DNA of 62,656 bases from Chryseobacterium carnipullorum (GTDB taxonomy: Bacteria; Bacteroidota; Bacteroidia; Flavobacteriales; Weeksellaceae). Where the stretch lies: assembly GCF_900142785.1 (NCBI RefSeq), contig NZ_FRCD01000025.1, positions 1 through 62,656 of the forward strand, written 5' to 3'. The notes under the pieces are model-generated. The model saw only the letters and a list, made by a program, of their open reading frames with translations. It did no database searches and was not told where the DNA came from. The position numbers were made by a program, and so were the translations under genes. Shown here one piece after another: positions 7,924-16,678 of the stretch; the stretch's first letter is position 1, and each line of letters opens with the position of its first letter.

Positions 7924-10900
7924 ATGAAATTGCTACTCAAATTCTGCGTTGTCATCGCATTCCTTTGCTTCGCAAAAATGAGTTCACAAAATATGGGCAA
8001 CTATTCTGTGACCAGGATTACTCAGGATGAAGGACTCTCACAGGGCTCTAATTATTTCTGGTTTGAAGACCGTAAAGGTTTTGTATGGCTTACCTGCAAT
8101 GATGCCCTCAACCGATACGACGGCTCTTCCGTTAAAGTATATAATCTCAAATATTTTTTCAAAAACTGCCCGGCACTACAACAGGGTTATGGTTTTGCAG
8201 AAGATGGAAATCACTTGTACATCGGAAGTACAAGAGGTTTGTATAGCTATAATTATCAGTTGGATGAGTTTACCTTAATTGACGTTTATAAACCCTTTTC
8301 CAAAAATAAAACAGCTATTCCAATTGGTTTTACAGAGGGTAAGATCTGGATCTTTAATGAAGCCTATCAATTGGTAAGTTTTGATGTCACGACTAAAAAG
8401 GTCAGACTCGAAGCCCAAATTCCGATCCCTCACTTAAAGTCAGTGCACATCTACGACAGCGACGGAAATGTATTTTATTTCAGAATGCCTTTTTTGGATA
8501 AAAACCGCAACCTGTGCTTTATTGGAACAAAAGAAGTAGTCACCTACAATCTGGATTCTAAACAAATATCTTTTCCTTGTCGTCAATTCTCCTTAGATCC
8601 TTCCATGACCCTTCAGTCTGCAGCCTACGATAAAAAAAATGATGCTCTTTATCTTGGAACGACGGATCATGGAATAGTAATTTTCAAAGACCATTATCAG
8701 CATATAGAGCATCATCAGAAATCCTTTAAAAGAATTGGCGGAATTACCGTTAATGATCATAAAGTCGTTTTTAAAAGTGGCAGTTCACTTTTTATTTTTG
8801 ACAAACAGTTCCGGAAAAACACTGTTTTTCTTACAGGTTATGAGAGAGTTTTCAATTTTCAGTTCGATAAAATTGGAAGGCTTTGGATCTGTGATGATGG
8901 ACAGGGAGAGGTTGTTATGGATTTTCGGGGAGCAATGCTCAAAAATACTACAGATAGCACAGATCCTTTGATGCAGACTTTTAAACAACAGGGGGTTTCG
9001 GATTTTGCCGAACTGCCCGACAAGAAAATCCTGATCAATTCATCTTCTGTTTTTGATCCTGTCCACTTTTCTGTTACCAAATTTGCAGCAGAAAGAAACA
9101 GCTATTATACCAATTCAAGAGGAAAAAGTTACAGCAATCCATATACTGGCGAAGTTTGGATGTTTGAGAATGGAGTAAGAGGCAATCAATCAAAAATTAC
9201 AGTTTTTAATCAAAATTTAAAATTTAAAACCAGTTATTCTTTTAATCATATCGTGATGGGCAGGCTCCAGCATATGGTTGATTTTCCAGATTTACCGTCC
9301 TTATTTTCTTTTTCCACAGGTCTGTATCTTTTAAATAGAACAACTGGGAAATTTGAAAAAATCAAGAGCATTCCTGACCAGAATCCTTTTTATATAAATG
9401 TTTTGAGTGATAACAGAATTGCAGTAAGTTATCTGAACCGGGACATGATGCTGATACAAATGGAAGGGGAGAAGAAATATAAAACGATCGAAAAAATTCT
9501 TCCGAAAGTACAGAGTTTCTATGTACAGGAGGATGTGAAAAAAAAACAGTATTGGGTAGGAACCAATCAGGGAGTTTATCTTTTGGATCAGGATTTTAAG
9601 CCCATAAAAATATTTGACAGCAATAACAACCTGGCCGGAACCTACATCTATGGAATTCTGCTGGATGACTTTGGAAAACTCTGGTGCAGCCATCAAAGAG
9701 GTTTGTCAAGTATCGATACAGAAACCCATCTGATCTCCAATTATGATAAAGAAGACGGAATTCAGTACTGGGATTTCAATAACCGTAGTTTTCTTAAAAC
9801 GTCAGACGGAATGCTGTATTTCGGAGGCGTAAAAGGATTTAATTATTTCAAACCGCCTTTGAAACTCAGTTCATTCTATAAACCTGAGATCTATTTCGAT
9901 GAAATTCTGATTAATAATAAAAGATATGCCGCCCAAAAAGGAATTAATTTTTTGAACGAAGTTCATCTTAAATATGATGAAAACAACATTTCCATCAAAG
10001 CATTGATCAAAGATCTGGAACATGGATCGCAGAGAAATATGATGTACAGGATCAAAAATATTGATCAGGGCTGGAAGAAGCTCTCAAAAAAAGCGCCGCT
10101 TAACCTGAACAGCTTAGGCCCTGGAAAATATGAAATAGAATTCGGGATCACGGATAAATTTACAGGTAAAGTTTTCTCTCAAAAATTGATAACGCTCCAT
10201 GTTGCCAAGGTTTTTTACCAGACTTTTGTGTTTTGGATTATTCTGGGAAGCTTATTTTCCGGTGGCCTCATTGTAGTGGTAAGCCGGTGGGAATTCATCA
10301 AGCAGAAAAATGAATTTAAGGGAAAAATGGCCCTGGAATCCCAGAGAAATAAAATTACGGCGGATTTGCATGACGATATTGGTTCCACCTTAAGCAGCCT
10401 GCAGATCAATTCTATGGTTGCCGGACAACTGATTGAGAAACAAAGAATGGAAGAAGCCCAGAAAGTCCTAAGAAATATTGAAGATCAATCCCGGAAACTT
10501 TCCGAAAATATGAGTGATATCGTCTGGAGCCTTCAACCCAATAATGATTCTCTGATGACACTCTCTACCCGAATAAGAAATATTGTCAGTGAAATTCTCG
10601 GAAATACAACTGTTAATTATACAATAGATATTGATGAAACCATTGATGCCGAAATTCTGGACTTCAGTATCAAGAAAAATATTATTCTCATTGCCAAAGA
10701 AGCCCTGAATAATATGGTAAAATACAGCAATGCTGCTGAAGTTTTTATTAATCTTAAAAAAAATGTACACCATTATATTCTTGAGATCAAAGATGACGGG
10801 ATTGGTTTTGATCAATTAAACCTGAAAGGGAATGGCATCGGAAATATGAAAAAAAGAACCCTGGAGATGAATGGTATTTTTGAATTGGAATCACAAAACG

Positions 10901-10941
10901 GAACCACCATCAAAATTCTTATCCCTAAATTTAGGGATTGA
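7924..10941 (+). CDS. Two-component sensor histidine kinase with periplasmic propeller
   Basis: A 1005-residue membrane sensor. After a signal sequence (residues 1-22) comes a long periplasmic region of Reg_prop-type beta-propeller repeats, recognisable by recurring F-D-x-x-G-x-(L/I)-W strands such as DDFGKLWCSHQRGLS. It is followed by a Y_Y_Y-type beta-sandwich, a transmembrane helix near residues 765-788, and a cytoplasmic HisKA_3 dimerisation domain with phospho-accepting His816 in DLHDDIG. The HATPase_c domain shows an N box (KEALNNMVKYS) and G boxes (DDGIGFD, GNGIGNMKKR). HisKA_3 kinases pair with LuxR/NarL-type regulators, and one follows 49 bases later. The ligand is unknown; in Bacteroidota such propeller sensors often detect glycans or envelope signals. 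Confidence 0.9.
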   Translation: MKLLLKFCVVIAFLCFAKMSSQNMGNYSVTRITQDEGLSQGSNYFWFEDRKGFVWLTCNDALNRYDGSSVKVYNLKYFFKNCPALQQGYGFAEDGNHLYIGSTRGLYSYNYQLDEFTLIDVYKPFSKNKTAIPIGFTEGKIWIFNEAYQLVSFDVTTKKVRLEAQIPIPHLKSVHIYDSDGNVFYFRMPFLDKNRNLCFIGTKEVVTYNLDSKQISFPCRQFSLDPSMTLQSAAYDKKNDALYLGTTDHGIVIFKDHYQHIEHHQKSFKRIGGITVNDHKVVFKSGSSLFIFDKQFRKNTVFLTGYERVFNFQFDKIGRLWICDDGQGEVVMDFRGAMLKNTTDSTDPLMQTFKQQGVSDFAELPDKKILINSSSVFDPVHFSVTKFAAERNSYYTNSRGKSYSNPYTGEVWMFENGVRGNQSKITVFNQNLKFKTSYSFNHIVMGRLQHMVDFPDLPSLFSFSTGLYLLNRTTGKFEKIKSIPDQNPFYINVLSDNRIAVSYLNRDMMLIQMEGEKKYKTIEKILPKVQSFYVQEDVKKKQYWVGTNQGVYLLDQDFKPIKIFDSNNNLAGTYIYGILLDDFGKLWCSHQRGLSSIDTETHLISNYDKEDGIQYWDFNNRSFLKTSDGMLYFGGVKGFNYFKPPLKLSSFYKPEIYFDEILINNKRYAAQKGINFLNEVHLKYDENNISIKALIKDLEHGSQRNMMYRIKNIDQGWKKLSKKAPLNLNSLGPGKYEIEFGITDKFTGKVFSQKLITLHVAKVFYQTFVFWIILGSLFSGGLIVVVSRWEFIKQKNEFKGKMALESQRNKITADLHDDIGSTLSSLQINSMVAGQLIEKQRMEEAQKVLRNIEDQSRKLSENMSDIVWSLQPNNDSLMTLSTRIRNIVSEILGNTTVNYTIDIDETIDAEILDFSIKKNIILIAKEALNNMVKYSNAAEVFINLKKNVHHYILEIKDDGIGFDQLNLKGNGIGNMKKRTLEMNGIFELESQNGTTIKILIPKFRD
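10921..10938. promoter_or_regulatory. 18-bp perfect palindrome before the response regulator gene
   Basis: ATCCCTAAATTTAGGGAT overlaps the last codons of the kinase gene, 53 bases before the regulator start. A second copy of the TCCCTA/TAGGGA half sites lies right after the regulator gene (11637-11652). NarL/LuxR-type regulators bind as dimers to inverted repeats, so autoregulation is plausible; this is inference. Confidence 0.4.
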
Positions 10942-10990
10942 TGAAAGCTTAGCAAGACGATAACTTTGAATACCTCTAGCAGTACCCACC

Positions 10991-11611
10991 ATGATTAAGA
11001 TATTTGCCTACGACGACAGTCAGGAACGCCTGAACAGTATGAGAATTCTGATTGAACTTTCAGAGAATATGAAATATATCGGAGAAGCCCTGAATTGCGA
11101 ACATGTAGAAGCAGAAATGGAAGCCTATCAGCCGGATGTGGTTCTGATGGATATCAATATGCCGGTGGTAGATGGAATTGCGGGTTTAAAAATCATTAAA
11201 TCCAAATTTCCACAGATTAATGTTTTGGTGCAAACCGCTTTTGACGATAGTGAGAAGGTATTTCGTTCTATTTCCAGTGGGGCAAGCGGTTATATTTTAA
11301 AAAGTGATAATCCCAGAAGAATTCTTCAGGCGATCGAAGAGATCTACGAAGGAGGGGCCTTTATGAATCCTGCAATCGCTAAACGCGTCCTGGAATATTT
11401 TCAGCCCACAGCAGAGCAAAAACTTTTAACACAAAAAGAACAGGAAGTCCTGAAGTTGCTTTCAAACGGACTGAGTTACAAAATGATTGCAGACAAACTA
11501 GAGATAAGCTATTCTACAGTCAATACCCATATCAAGCATATTTATAATAAACTTCATGTTTCATCTTTAGGAGAGGCCGTCTCATGGTATTTTAAAAATA
11601 TAAGGGAGTAA
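10991..11611 (+). CDS. LuxR/NarL-family response regulator
   Basis: A 206-residue DNA-binding regulator. The receiver domain (1-120) has the acidic pair DD8-9, the phosphorylation site Asp54 in VLMDINMP, Thr/Ala in QTAFDD and Lys in YILKSD. Residues about 143-200 form a GerE-type helix-turn-helix (LTQKEQEVLKLLSNG, then IADKLEISYSTVNTHIKHI). The gene lies 49 bases after a HisKA_3 kinase, the usual partner, so together they make one two-component system. Its targets may include the secreted-protein gene 98 bases downstream, since a palindrome shared by both gaps lies in front of it. Confidence 0.93.
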   Translation: MIKIFAYDDSQERLNSMRILIELSENMKYIGEALNCEHVEAEMEAYQPDVVLMDINMPVVDGIAGLKIIKSKFPQINVLVQTAFDDSEKVFRSISSGASGYILKSDNPRRILQAIEEIYEGGAFMNPAIAKRVLEYFQPTAEQKLLTQKEQEVLKLLSNGLSYKMIADKLEISYSTVNTHIKHIYNKLHVSSLGEAVSWYFKNIRE

Positions 11612-11636
11612 AACCCGGTATTCATCTTTTTCTATG

Positions 11637-11659
11637 TCCCTATAATTAGGGATTTTTTT
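11637..11659 (+). terminator. Short hairpin with T run; also a possible operator
   Basis: TCCCTA and TAGGGA flank a four-base TAAT centre and are followed by seven T, so the site can act as a weak terminator for the regulator gene. The same half sites form the palindrome at 10921-10938, so it may instead (or also) be a regulator binding site 58 bases before the next start codon. Confidence 0.5.
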
Positions 11660-11709
11660 ATGTTTTGTTTTAAATGAATTTTGAGAAATAATTCTAAAAA
11701 CAAAATATT

Positions 11710-13392
11710 ATGAAAACAAATTTTACTTTGATGAGAAGAGCAACAGTCTTTGTATGGCTCTTGTTTTTTATCGCAGCTGGCGCGCAGGAAGCCAGACCGG
11801 GACAGCCTATCAAAGGGGTCATCGTGAAAGGGGGCAAAAACCCAGGCGGAAATCTTTTGATCTCAGCTGGTGGGGGAGGACTGTTTCCCGGAAATACATA
11901 TGGTCTGGACAGCCACGTTGGAAACGGATTCAATGGAAATATTAATCTTTACATTCCTCTTTTTACGCTGAATTCTTCAGAAACCAATTATGCTTCACTT
12001 GGGCTGAATGGGGGTGCCGGATTTTTCGGAATGAAAAAAGACTATAATCCAGAAGGTCCTGTTTATAATATTGCTGGACAACCTGCGCCACCATCACTGA
12101 AAACAGAGATAGGGAATGGAAGTAGACAAAATGGCTTTATAGGGGAGGCCGGAATTCAGTCTAATTTTTCCTTCAGTAAATTCACCGTATCACCCATTGT
12201 TAATTTAGCGTATATCAGCTCCAAGGAAAGTCAGTTTACCGCTGTTCAGACTTCAAGTGTTAATGGACAGACCCGCAGTTTTGAAACCTCCAAAAGAGTC
12301 ATTTCCAAGACAGATGGTTTGGGCATTATTCCAAAATTGAGACTTTCTTATTTTCCCGGAAGAATCGGTTTTTTTGTGGAAGGAAGCTATTGGGCAGGCC
12401 CAAATGTAAAAAGCGCCACAACGATCTTTAAACCCAGCGGTACTCCGAATAGTGAAGGATTTTACAGCATTGATCAAGTGATGGCGGGGAAATATGAAAC
12501 CGTAGAAACAAAAAATAAATTGAATGCTTTGGGGTTCAATGTCGGGGTGGTTTTCAGTATTCTTTCGAAAAAAGAATATGCTCCTAAAAATACCGACATT
12601 GTCAATGAGTCTCAAGCCAAAACAAATAACAGTTGTGTGTGTCTGAGTTCACCCACTGCCTCTGTACAGTTTCCTAATGTAAGCGGTCCGTCAATTAATC
12701 CAGGAGGTACTTTGACGATCCCATACAATCCTGCAAATTCCACTAAATTTTTAAGAGTTGAAGCATCACCGCATCCATATAATTCATTGAATACAGGTAC
12801 CTGGGCTTCTATCATAACCATTCTTACCAATGGAGTTCTGAGTACGTTAAGTCCAGCAGGAAATCCATTTACCCATACCGGCGGTCAGAATCCTTCCGGA
12901 AGGTTAATTCCATTTTCAAGTCTGAATGTAGGAATAAATACGATTTGTATTAATGTGAAATGCCCATATTCAGGGACTACCTGTTCCATAGGCTGTTTTA
13001 CTGTGATGGTAGAAGGTCCTCCTGCAACATCTTCAGGAAATATTACCACAACGCCAGTCTGCTGTACCAAGTTTGTTGTTGTGCCGGGTAATCCTCATAA
13101 AGAAGTTCTCACCGGGCAGGTGAAATTTAAAATGACAGGAACGGTAGTCAATGCAAAATTAAAAATAGTATCAGCAGGAGTGGTGAGTTATGAGAATTTT
13201 GTACAGAATGGCTTTACAGCTTGTTATACAATGCCGGTTGATATTTCAATAGTCAGCAATACCAATCTTCCGGTTACTTCATCCACTGTTAATGGTTTGC
13301 CGGTTTATAGGTACTCAGTCAAATTCGGTTGTAGAGAATTAGGCCCCAAATTACCAGTTCAAGTAATACCAGGCATCAAAATACCACAATAA
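11710..13392 (+). CDS. Large secreted protein of unknown function
   Basis: A 560-residue protein with a signal peptide (cleavage near AAGAQEARPG). Residues about 50-300 are rich in alternating strands with glycine and aromatic residues (GLNGGAGFFGM, IPKLRLSYFPGRIGFFVEGSYW), like a small outer-membrane beta-barrel. From about 305 onward the protein changes to a Cys-rich extracellular style (NNSCVCLSS, CINVKCPYSGTTCSIGCFTV, TPVCCTKF) with Ser/Thr/Pro-rich beta segments. No T9SS sorting domain was recognised at the C terminus. It follows the two-component system with its own possible operator, so it could be a target. I do not recognise the family. Confidence 0.7.
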   Translation: MKTNFTLMRRATVFVWLLFFIAAGAQEARPGQPIKGVIVKGGKNPGGNLLISAGGGGLFPGNTYGLDSHVGNGFNGNINLYIPLFTLNSSETNYASLGLNGGAGFFGMKKDYNPEGPVYNIAGQPAPPSLKTEIGNGSRQNGFIGEAGIQSNFSFSKFTVSPIVNLAYISSKESQFTAVQTSSVNGQTRSFETSKRVISKTDGLGIIPKLRLSYFPGRIGFFVEGSYWAGPNVKSATTIFKPSGTPNSEGFYSIDQVMAGKYETVETKNKLNALGFNVGVVFSILSKKEYAPKNTDIVNESQAKTNNSCVCLSSPTASVQFPNVSGPSINPGGTLTIPYNPANSTKFLRVEASPHPYNSLNTGTWASIITILTNGVLSTLSPAGNPFTHTGGQNPSGRLIPFSSLNVGINTICINVKCPYSGTTCSIGCFTVMVEGPPATSSGNITTTPVCCTKFVVVPGNPHKEVLTGQVKFKMTGTVVNAKLKIVSAGVVSYENFVQNGFTACYTMPVDISIVSNTNLPVTSSTVNGLPVYRYSVKFGCRELGPKLPVQVIPGIKIPQ

Positions 13393-13411
13393 TTTACTAA
13401 AATCATGATGG

Positions 13412-13442
13412 AAAAAGTGAGACCGTAGTGTCTCGCTTTTTT
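13412..13442. terminator. Terminator between convergent genes
   Basis: AAAAAGTGAGAC pairs with GTCTCGCTTTTT (one G-T pair) around a GTA-rich loop with a T run on the plus strand. It sits between the secreted-protein gene and the convergent DUF3817 gene and probably serves the plus-strand gene. Confidence 0.7.
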
Positions 13443-13783
13443 TATTGCTCACGGTCTTTTCTAGCTAAAGACTTATCGATCCAGATCGTTGCAAAAGGGA
13501 AAAATGCGGAGATTAAAGCGAAGACGCTGTCTTCATCATCCCATGTGTATATTTTTCTTATAGAAGGTAGAAACAGCAGGTAAAGCGTAAAAAAGAATCC
13601 GTGAATACTGCCAATAGTACTGATGTAGACGATCGGAAAAACACCTTCAGGATCAATGCGTATCCAGGTCATCGCTGTGAATAGAAAAAACCATGAGATC
13701 GCTTCAGCTAAACAGATTTGCTTAAACCATTTAATCATTTTTTCCTCCGGATATTTTGAGAAATATTTTTCGATAAATTCCAT
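13442..13783 (-). CDS. DUF3817 family membrane protein
   Basis: A 113-residue integral membrane protein with about three hydrophobic helices (around ISWFFLFTAMTW, STIGSIHGFFFTLYLLFLP and FALISAFFPFATIWID). The opening helix EAISWFFLF and the GSIHGFFF segment match DUF3817, a small membrane family of unknown function that often begins with a similar LAEAxS helix. An upstream start at 13930 was rejected because it lies inside the nadD coding region and adds a non-membrane stretch unlike the family. The 82-base gap to nadD allows its own promoter. Confidence 0.75.
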   Translation of the reverse strand: MEFIEKYFSKYPEEKMIKWFKQICLAEAISWFFLFTAMTWIRIDPEGVFPIVYISTIGSIHGFFFTLYLLFLPSIRKIYTWDDEDSVFALISAFFPFATIWIDKSLARKDREQ

Positions 13784-13865
13784 GTCGTCAGGTATAGGGT
13801 AAGAGTTAAAGTCGAGAACTGATATCAACTTCTGATATCTAACATCTAGCTTCTTATTGGCAAAA

Positions 13866-14450
13866 TTACTTATAAAAACTACTTCCGTCCAAATATTCAA
13901 AAACTTCCGGTGGAAGCATGGGACGTACATTTTTTCCTTCTTTGATCATTTTTCTGATCTCTGTAGCAGAAAGCTCAATAACCGGAGCTTTGACCATGGA
14001 AATATTTTCATGCTGCAGGTATTCCGAATCTTTCTTTTCTCCTTCAAAAACCCTCGGATAGACAATGATATGGTGGTTTTTGATCAGAAGTTCAGCGTTT
14101 TTCCATTTATGAAGACTGTTCAGGTTATCTTCACCCATAATCAGACTGAAAGAGTAATCAGGGTATTTTTCATGAAGGTAGGTGAGGGTATCGATCGTAT
14201 AACTGGGCTTAGGAAGAGAAAACTCTACATTCGAGGCTCTCATTTTAGGATAGCCGGTGATGGCAAGCTGCACCATGTCCAGTCTGTTATGATCTTTCAG
14301 AAGTGATTTTTTATCTTTAAAAGGGTTCTGCGGGCTTACGACAAACCATAATTCATCCATGTCAGAATGTTCCAGAATGTAATTAGCAAGAATTAAATGT
14401 CCGATATGTATCGGATTGAAAGAACCGAAAAATAAGCCGATTTTTTTCAT
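13866..14450 (-). CDS. nadD: Nicotinate-nucleotide adenylyltransferase
   Basis: A 194-residue nucleotidyltransferase that adenylates nicotinate mononucleotide to deamido-NAD in NAD synthesis. The N-terminal GSFNPIHIGH is the ATP-binding (H/T)xGH motif, GEDNLNSLHKW is the substrate-recognition stretch, and the late ISxTxIR-like motif is ELSATEIRKMI. Length is normal for the family. The upstream gene on the same strand is a decayed four-helix-bundle gene and beyond that recJ, so nadD may once have been directly linked to recJ. Confidence 0.95.
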   Translation of the reverse strand: MKKIGLFFGSFNPIHIGHLILANYILEHSDMDELWFVVSPQNPFKDKKSLLKDHNRLDMVQLAITGYPKMRASNVEFSLPKPSYTIDTLTYLHEKYPDYSFSLIMGEDNLNSLHKWKNAELLIKNHHIIVYPRVFEGEKKDSEYLQHENISMVKAPVIELSATEIRKMIKEGKNVRPMLPPEVFEYLDGSSFYK

Positions 14451-14477
14451 TGATTAGTAGGGCTTAGGTTTAAGGGA

Positions 14478-14843
14478 TTAGTAATTAGGGCTGGATTGCA
14501 AGTTTGTCATAATAGCATTCAGCATATTTTATATTTCAGATGTTTTTCTGATTGACTTTTCAAATTCCTCAGGAGATCAATAATTTAAATTTTTTGCAAT
14601 CATGTGTTGAGATTCCATTTTGGCGCAACTTCCTCTTGCAAACTTTAAAAACTGTAGATCATCTAAGGTGGATCTTCTTGAATTCCCTTCAGCAATATTG
14701 GATGAAATAGATATTGAAGAACGGCGAATCTGGCTGGTAAGTGAATAAAGCTCTTCTTTTGGGAAACTCTTAGTACAGGTATATATTTCAGTAACAAAAT
14801 CTACTGATTTTTGCCAGACTAATAATTCCTTATAATTTTCCAT
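14478..14843 (-). pseudogene. Decayed four-helix bundle (23S rRNA IVS-type) gene
   Basis: The frame opens with ATG at 14843 and reads 88 residues beginning MENYKELLVWQKSVDFV and containing the family core SLTSQIRRSSISISSNIAEG. It hits a TGA at 14579-14577 after AKNLNY, but the same frame then reads SPEEFEKSIRKTSEI, a second stop (14531-14529), and MLNAIMTNLQSS before TAA at 14480-14478. The continued frame gives about 121 residues, the normal full length of these proteins, so the gene is full-length DNA with two in-frame stops. The C-terminal helix is lost from the translated product. It lies 19 bases after the recJ stop, inserted between recJ and nadD. Confidence 0.8.
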
Positions 14844-14861
14844 AGCATTTATCCCTGTTAC

Positions 14862-16574
14862 CTAATCCCTGAACTTTACATCCTTGATATTAAGATAATG
14901 AGTTACGTTTCCTTTCCAGTGGTTTTCCTCTAACGTGAAAGCAAGATCAAATTTTTTATTCTTAAAATCTTCTGCATGCTGTCCCAATTTGAAACCTACA
15001 CATTCTATGTTTCTGCCAGTAGATTCCTGTTTGATATAAAACTTCAGGTGATTGTTGTCTTTCCCCATCGTTTTTACATAACCCGACAGTTTCTGATCAG
15101 TCAGAGTAAGGATGGGCTTCATATTATGAGGTCCGAAGGGTGCCAGTTTTCTGTGGAAATTAATAAATTCCCTGTTGATCTCATCGACTTTAATCTCAGA
15201 GTCAATCGTGACAGAAGGTTCCTGCTGATGTTCCTGAATCTTTTCGGAAACTATTTTTTCAAATTTAATCTTAAAGGCTTCAAATTTATCTTTTTCCATG
15301 GAAAGTCCCGCAGCAGCGTGATGCCCTCCGAACTTCAGGAAATACTCAGAACACATATCAAGCGCTTCATGTACGTCAAAATCAGAGACAGATCTGGCAG
15401 AAGCCACCATTTCTCCATTATTACCGTCTGTAAAGACCAACGTGGGTTTATAATACGTTTCGATAAGCCTGGAAGCTACAATTCCAATCACTCCTTTATT
15501 CCATTCAGGATGATAAACAATAGTAGAATGTTTGGATTGCTGTTGGGATTCGATGATCTGATTCAAAGCAGATAGGGTGGAATTCATATCCAGCTCACGC
15601 CTTTCATCATTAAGATCCATAATGTCACTTACGATCTGGTTAGCGTGTTTCAGGTTATCAGAAACCATAAGTTCTACAGCTGCTTTTCCCTGGGAAATTC
15701 TTCCTGCAGCATTGATCTTTGGAGCAATTTCAAAAACAATATTTGAAATTTCAAAGTGAGACAGCTTATCCTCAGGAATCAGTAATCTTAATCCCAGATT
15801 TCTTGTTTTTCTGAGAACTTTTAATCCCATTTTAGCAAATACCCTGTTCTCACCAGTCATAGAAACAATATCCGCTGCAATAGAAATCGCCAGAAGGTCG
15901 GTAAGCTCAAATAATTCAGCTTCCGGAATTTTATAGATCGTATTCAGGCCCTGACAAAGCTTAAAGCCTACACCACATCCTGAAAGTTCTTTAAATGGAT
16001 ATCTGCAGTCTACTCTTTTCGGATCCAAAACAGCGGCTGCATTAGGAATCTCTTCACCCGGAAGGTGGTGATCACAGATGATAAAATCAATACCCTTATC
16101 CTGTGCATATTGTACCATGTCAATAGCTTTGATACCACAATCTAAAGCGATGATCAGTGAAAAACCATTTTCTTTGGCAAAATCAATTCCTTCGGTAGAA
16201 ATTCCATATCCTTCAGAATTCCTGTCAGGGATATAATAATCTAAATATTTTTTCTCAACAATTTTGCTGAGGTAAAGGTACATCAGAGCTACAGCTGTAG
16301 TTCCGTCTACATCGTAATCTCCGTATACCAGTATTTTTTCACCATTTTCAATTGCAGTGGCAATACGCTCTACAGCTTTCTGCATATCTGCCATTAAAAA
16401 TGGACTGTGAATATCGTTAAGGTTGGGTTTGAAGAATTCTCTGGCCTTTTGATAATTGTCAATTCCCCTTAAAACGAGGAGTTTAGATTCAAAAGTACCA
16501 AAACCAAGTGACGAACTTAATCTGTCCACAACTTCCTCATCGGGTTCGGGCTTGTAAATCCATTTCTGACTCAT
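14862..16574 (-). CDS. recJ: Single-stranded-DNA-specific exonuclease RecJ
   Basis: A 570-residue DHH-superfamily 5'-3' exonuclease used in recombination and mismatch repair. The DHH domain shows DYDVDGTTAVALMY, ALDCGIK, ICDHHLPG and an SIAADIVSMTG stretch. The DHHA1 domain shows GGHHAAAGLSM, and a C-terminal OB-like region follows (about 460-570). Length matches bacterial RecJ. It is divergent from the M48 peptidase gene; the 104 bases between them hold both promoters. A decayed four-helix-bundle gene and nadD follow on the same strand. Confidence 0.95.
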   Translation of the reverse strand: MSQKWIYKPEPDEEVVDRLSSSLGFGTFESKLLVLRGIDNYQKAREFFKPNLNDIHSPFLMADMQKAVERIATAIENGEKILVYGDYDVDGTTAVALMYLYLSKIVEKKYLDYYIPDRNSEGYGISTEGIDFAKENGFSLIIALDCGIKAIDMVQYAQDKGIDFIICDHHLPGEEIPNAAAVLDPKRVDCRYPFKELSGCGVGFKLCQGLNTIYKIPEAELFELTDLLAISIAADIVSMTGENRVFAKMGLKVLRKTRNLGLRLLIPEDKLSHFEISNIVFEIAPKINAAGRISQGKAAVELMVSDNLKHANQIVSDIMDLNDERRELDMNSTLSALNQIIESQQQSKHSTIVYHPEWNKGVIGIVASRLIETYYKPTLVFTDGNNGEMVASARSVSDFDVHEALDMCSEYFLKFGGHHAAAGLSMEKDKFEAFKIKFEKIVSEKIQEHQQEPSVTIDSEIKVDEINREFINFHRKLAPFGPHNMKPILTLTDQKLSGYVKTMGKDNNHLKFYIKQESTGRNIECVGFKLGQHAEDFKNKKFDLAFTLEENHWKGNVTHYLNIKDVKFRD

Positions 16575-16678
16575 TTCACAAAAATAAGGAAAAAAAACAG
16601 CATTTTGAAATAGTTAAGGATGAACTTGACTCCGTGAATGTTAAAAAAAAATATCTATCTTCGCGGTCCAAATTAAAA

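Noticed and set aside
13784..13930. Longer start for the DUF3817 gene
   Set aside because: It overlaps nadD and adds a soluble stretch not found in the family.
14976..15575. 199-codon open frame antisense to recJ
   Set aside because: No recognisable domains and full overlap with conserved RecJ sequence.
16508..16678. Longer start for the M48 peptidase
   Set aside because: It overlaps recJ on the opposite strand and precedes a clear signal peptide.
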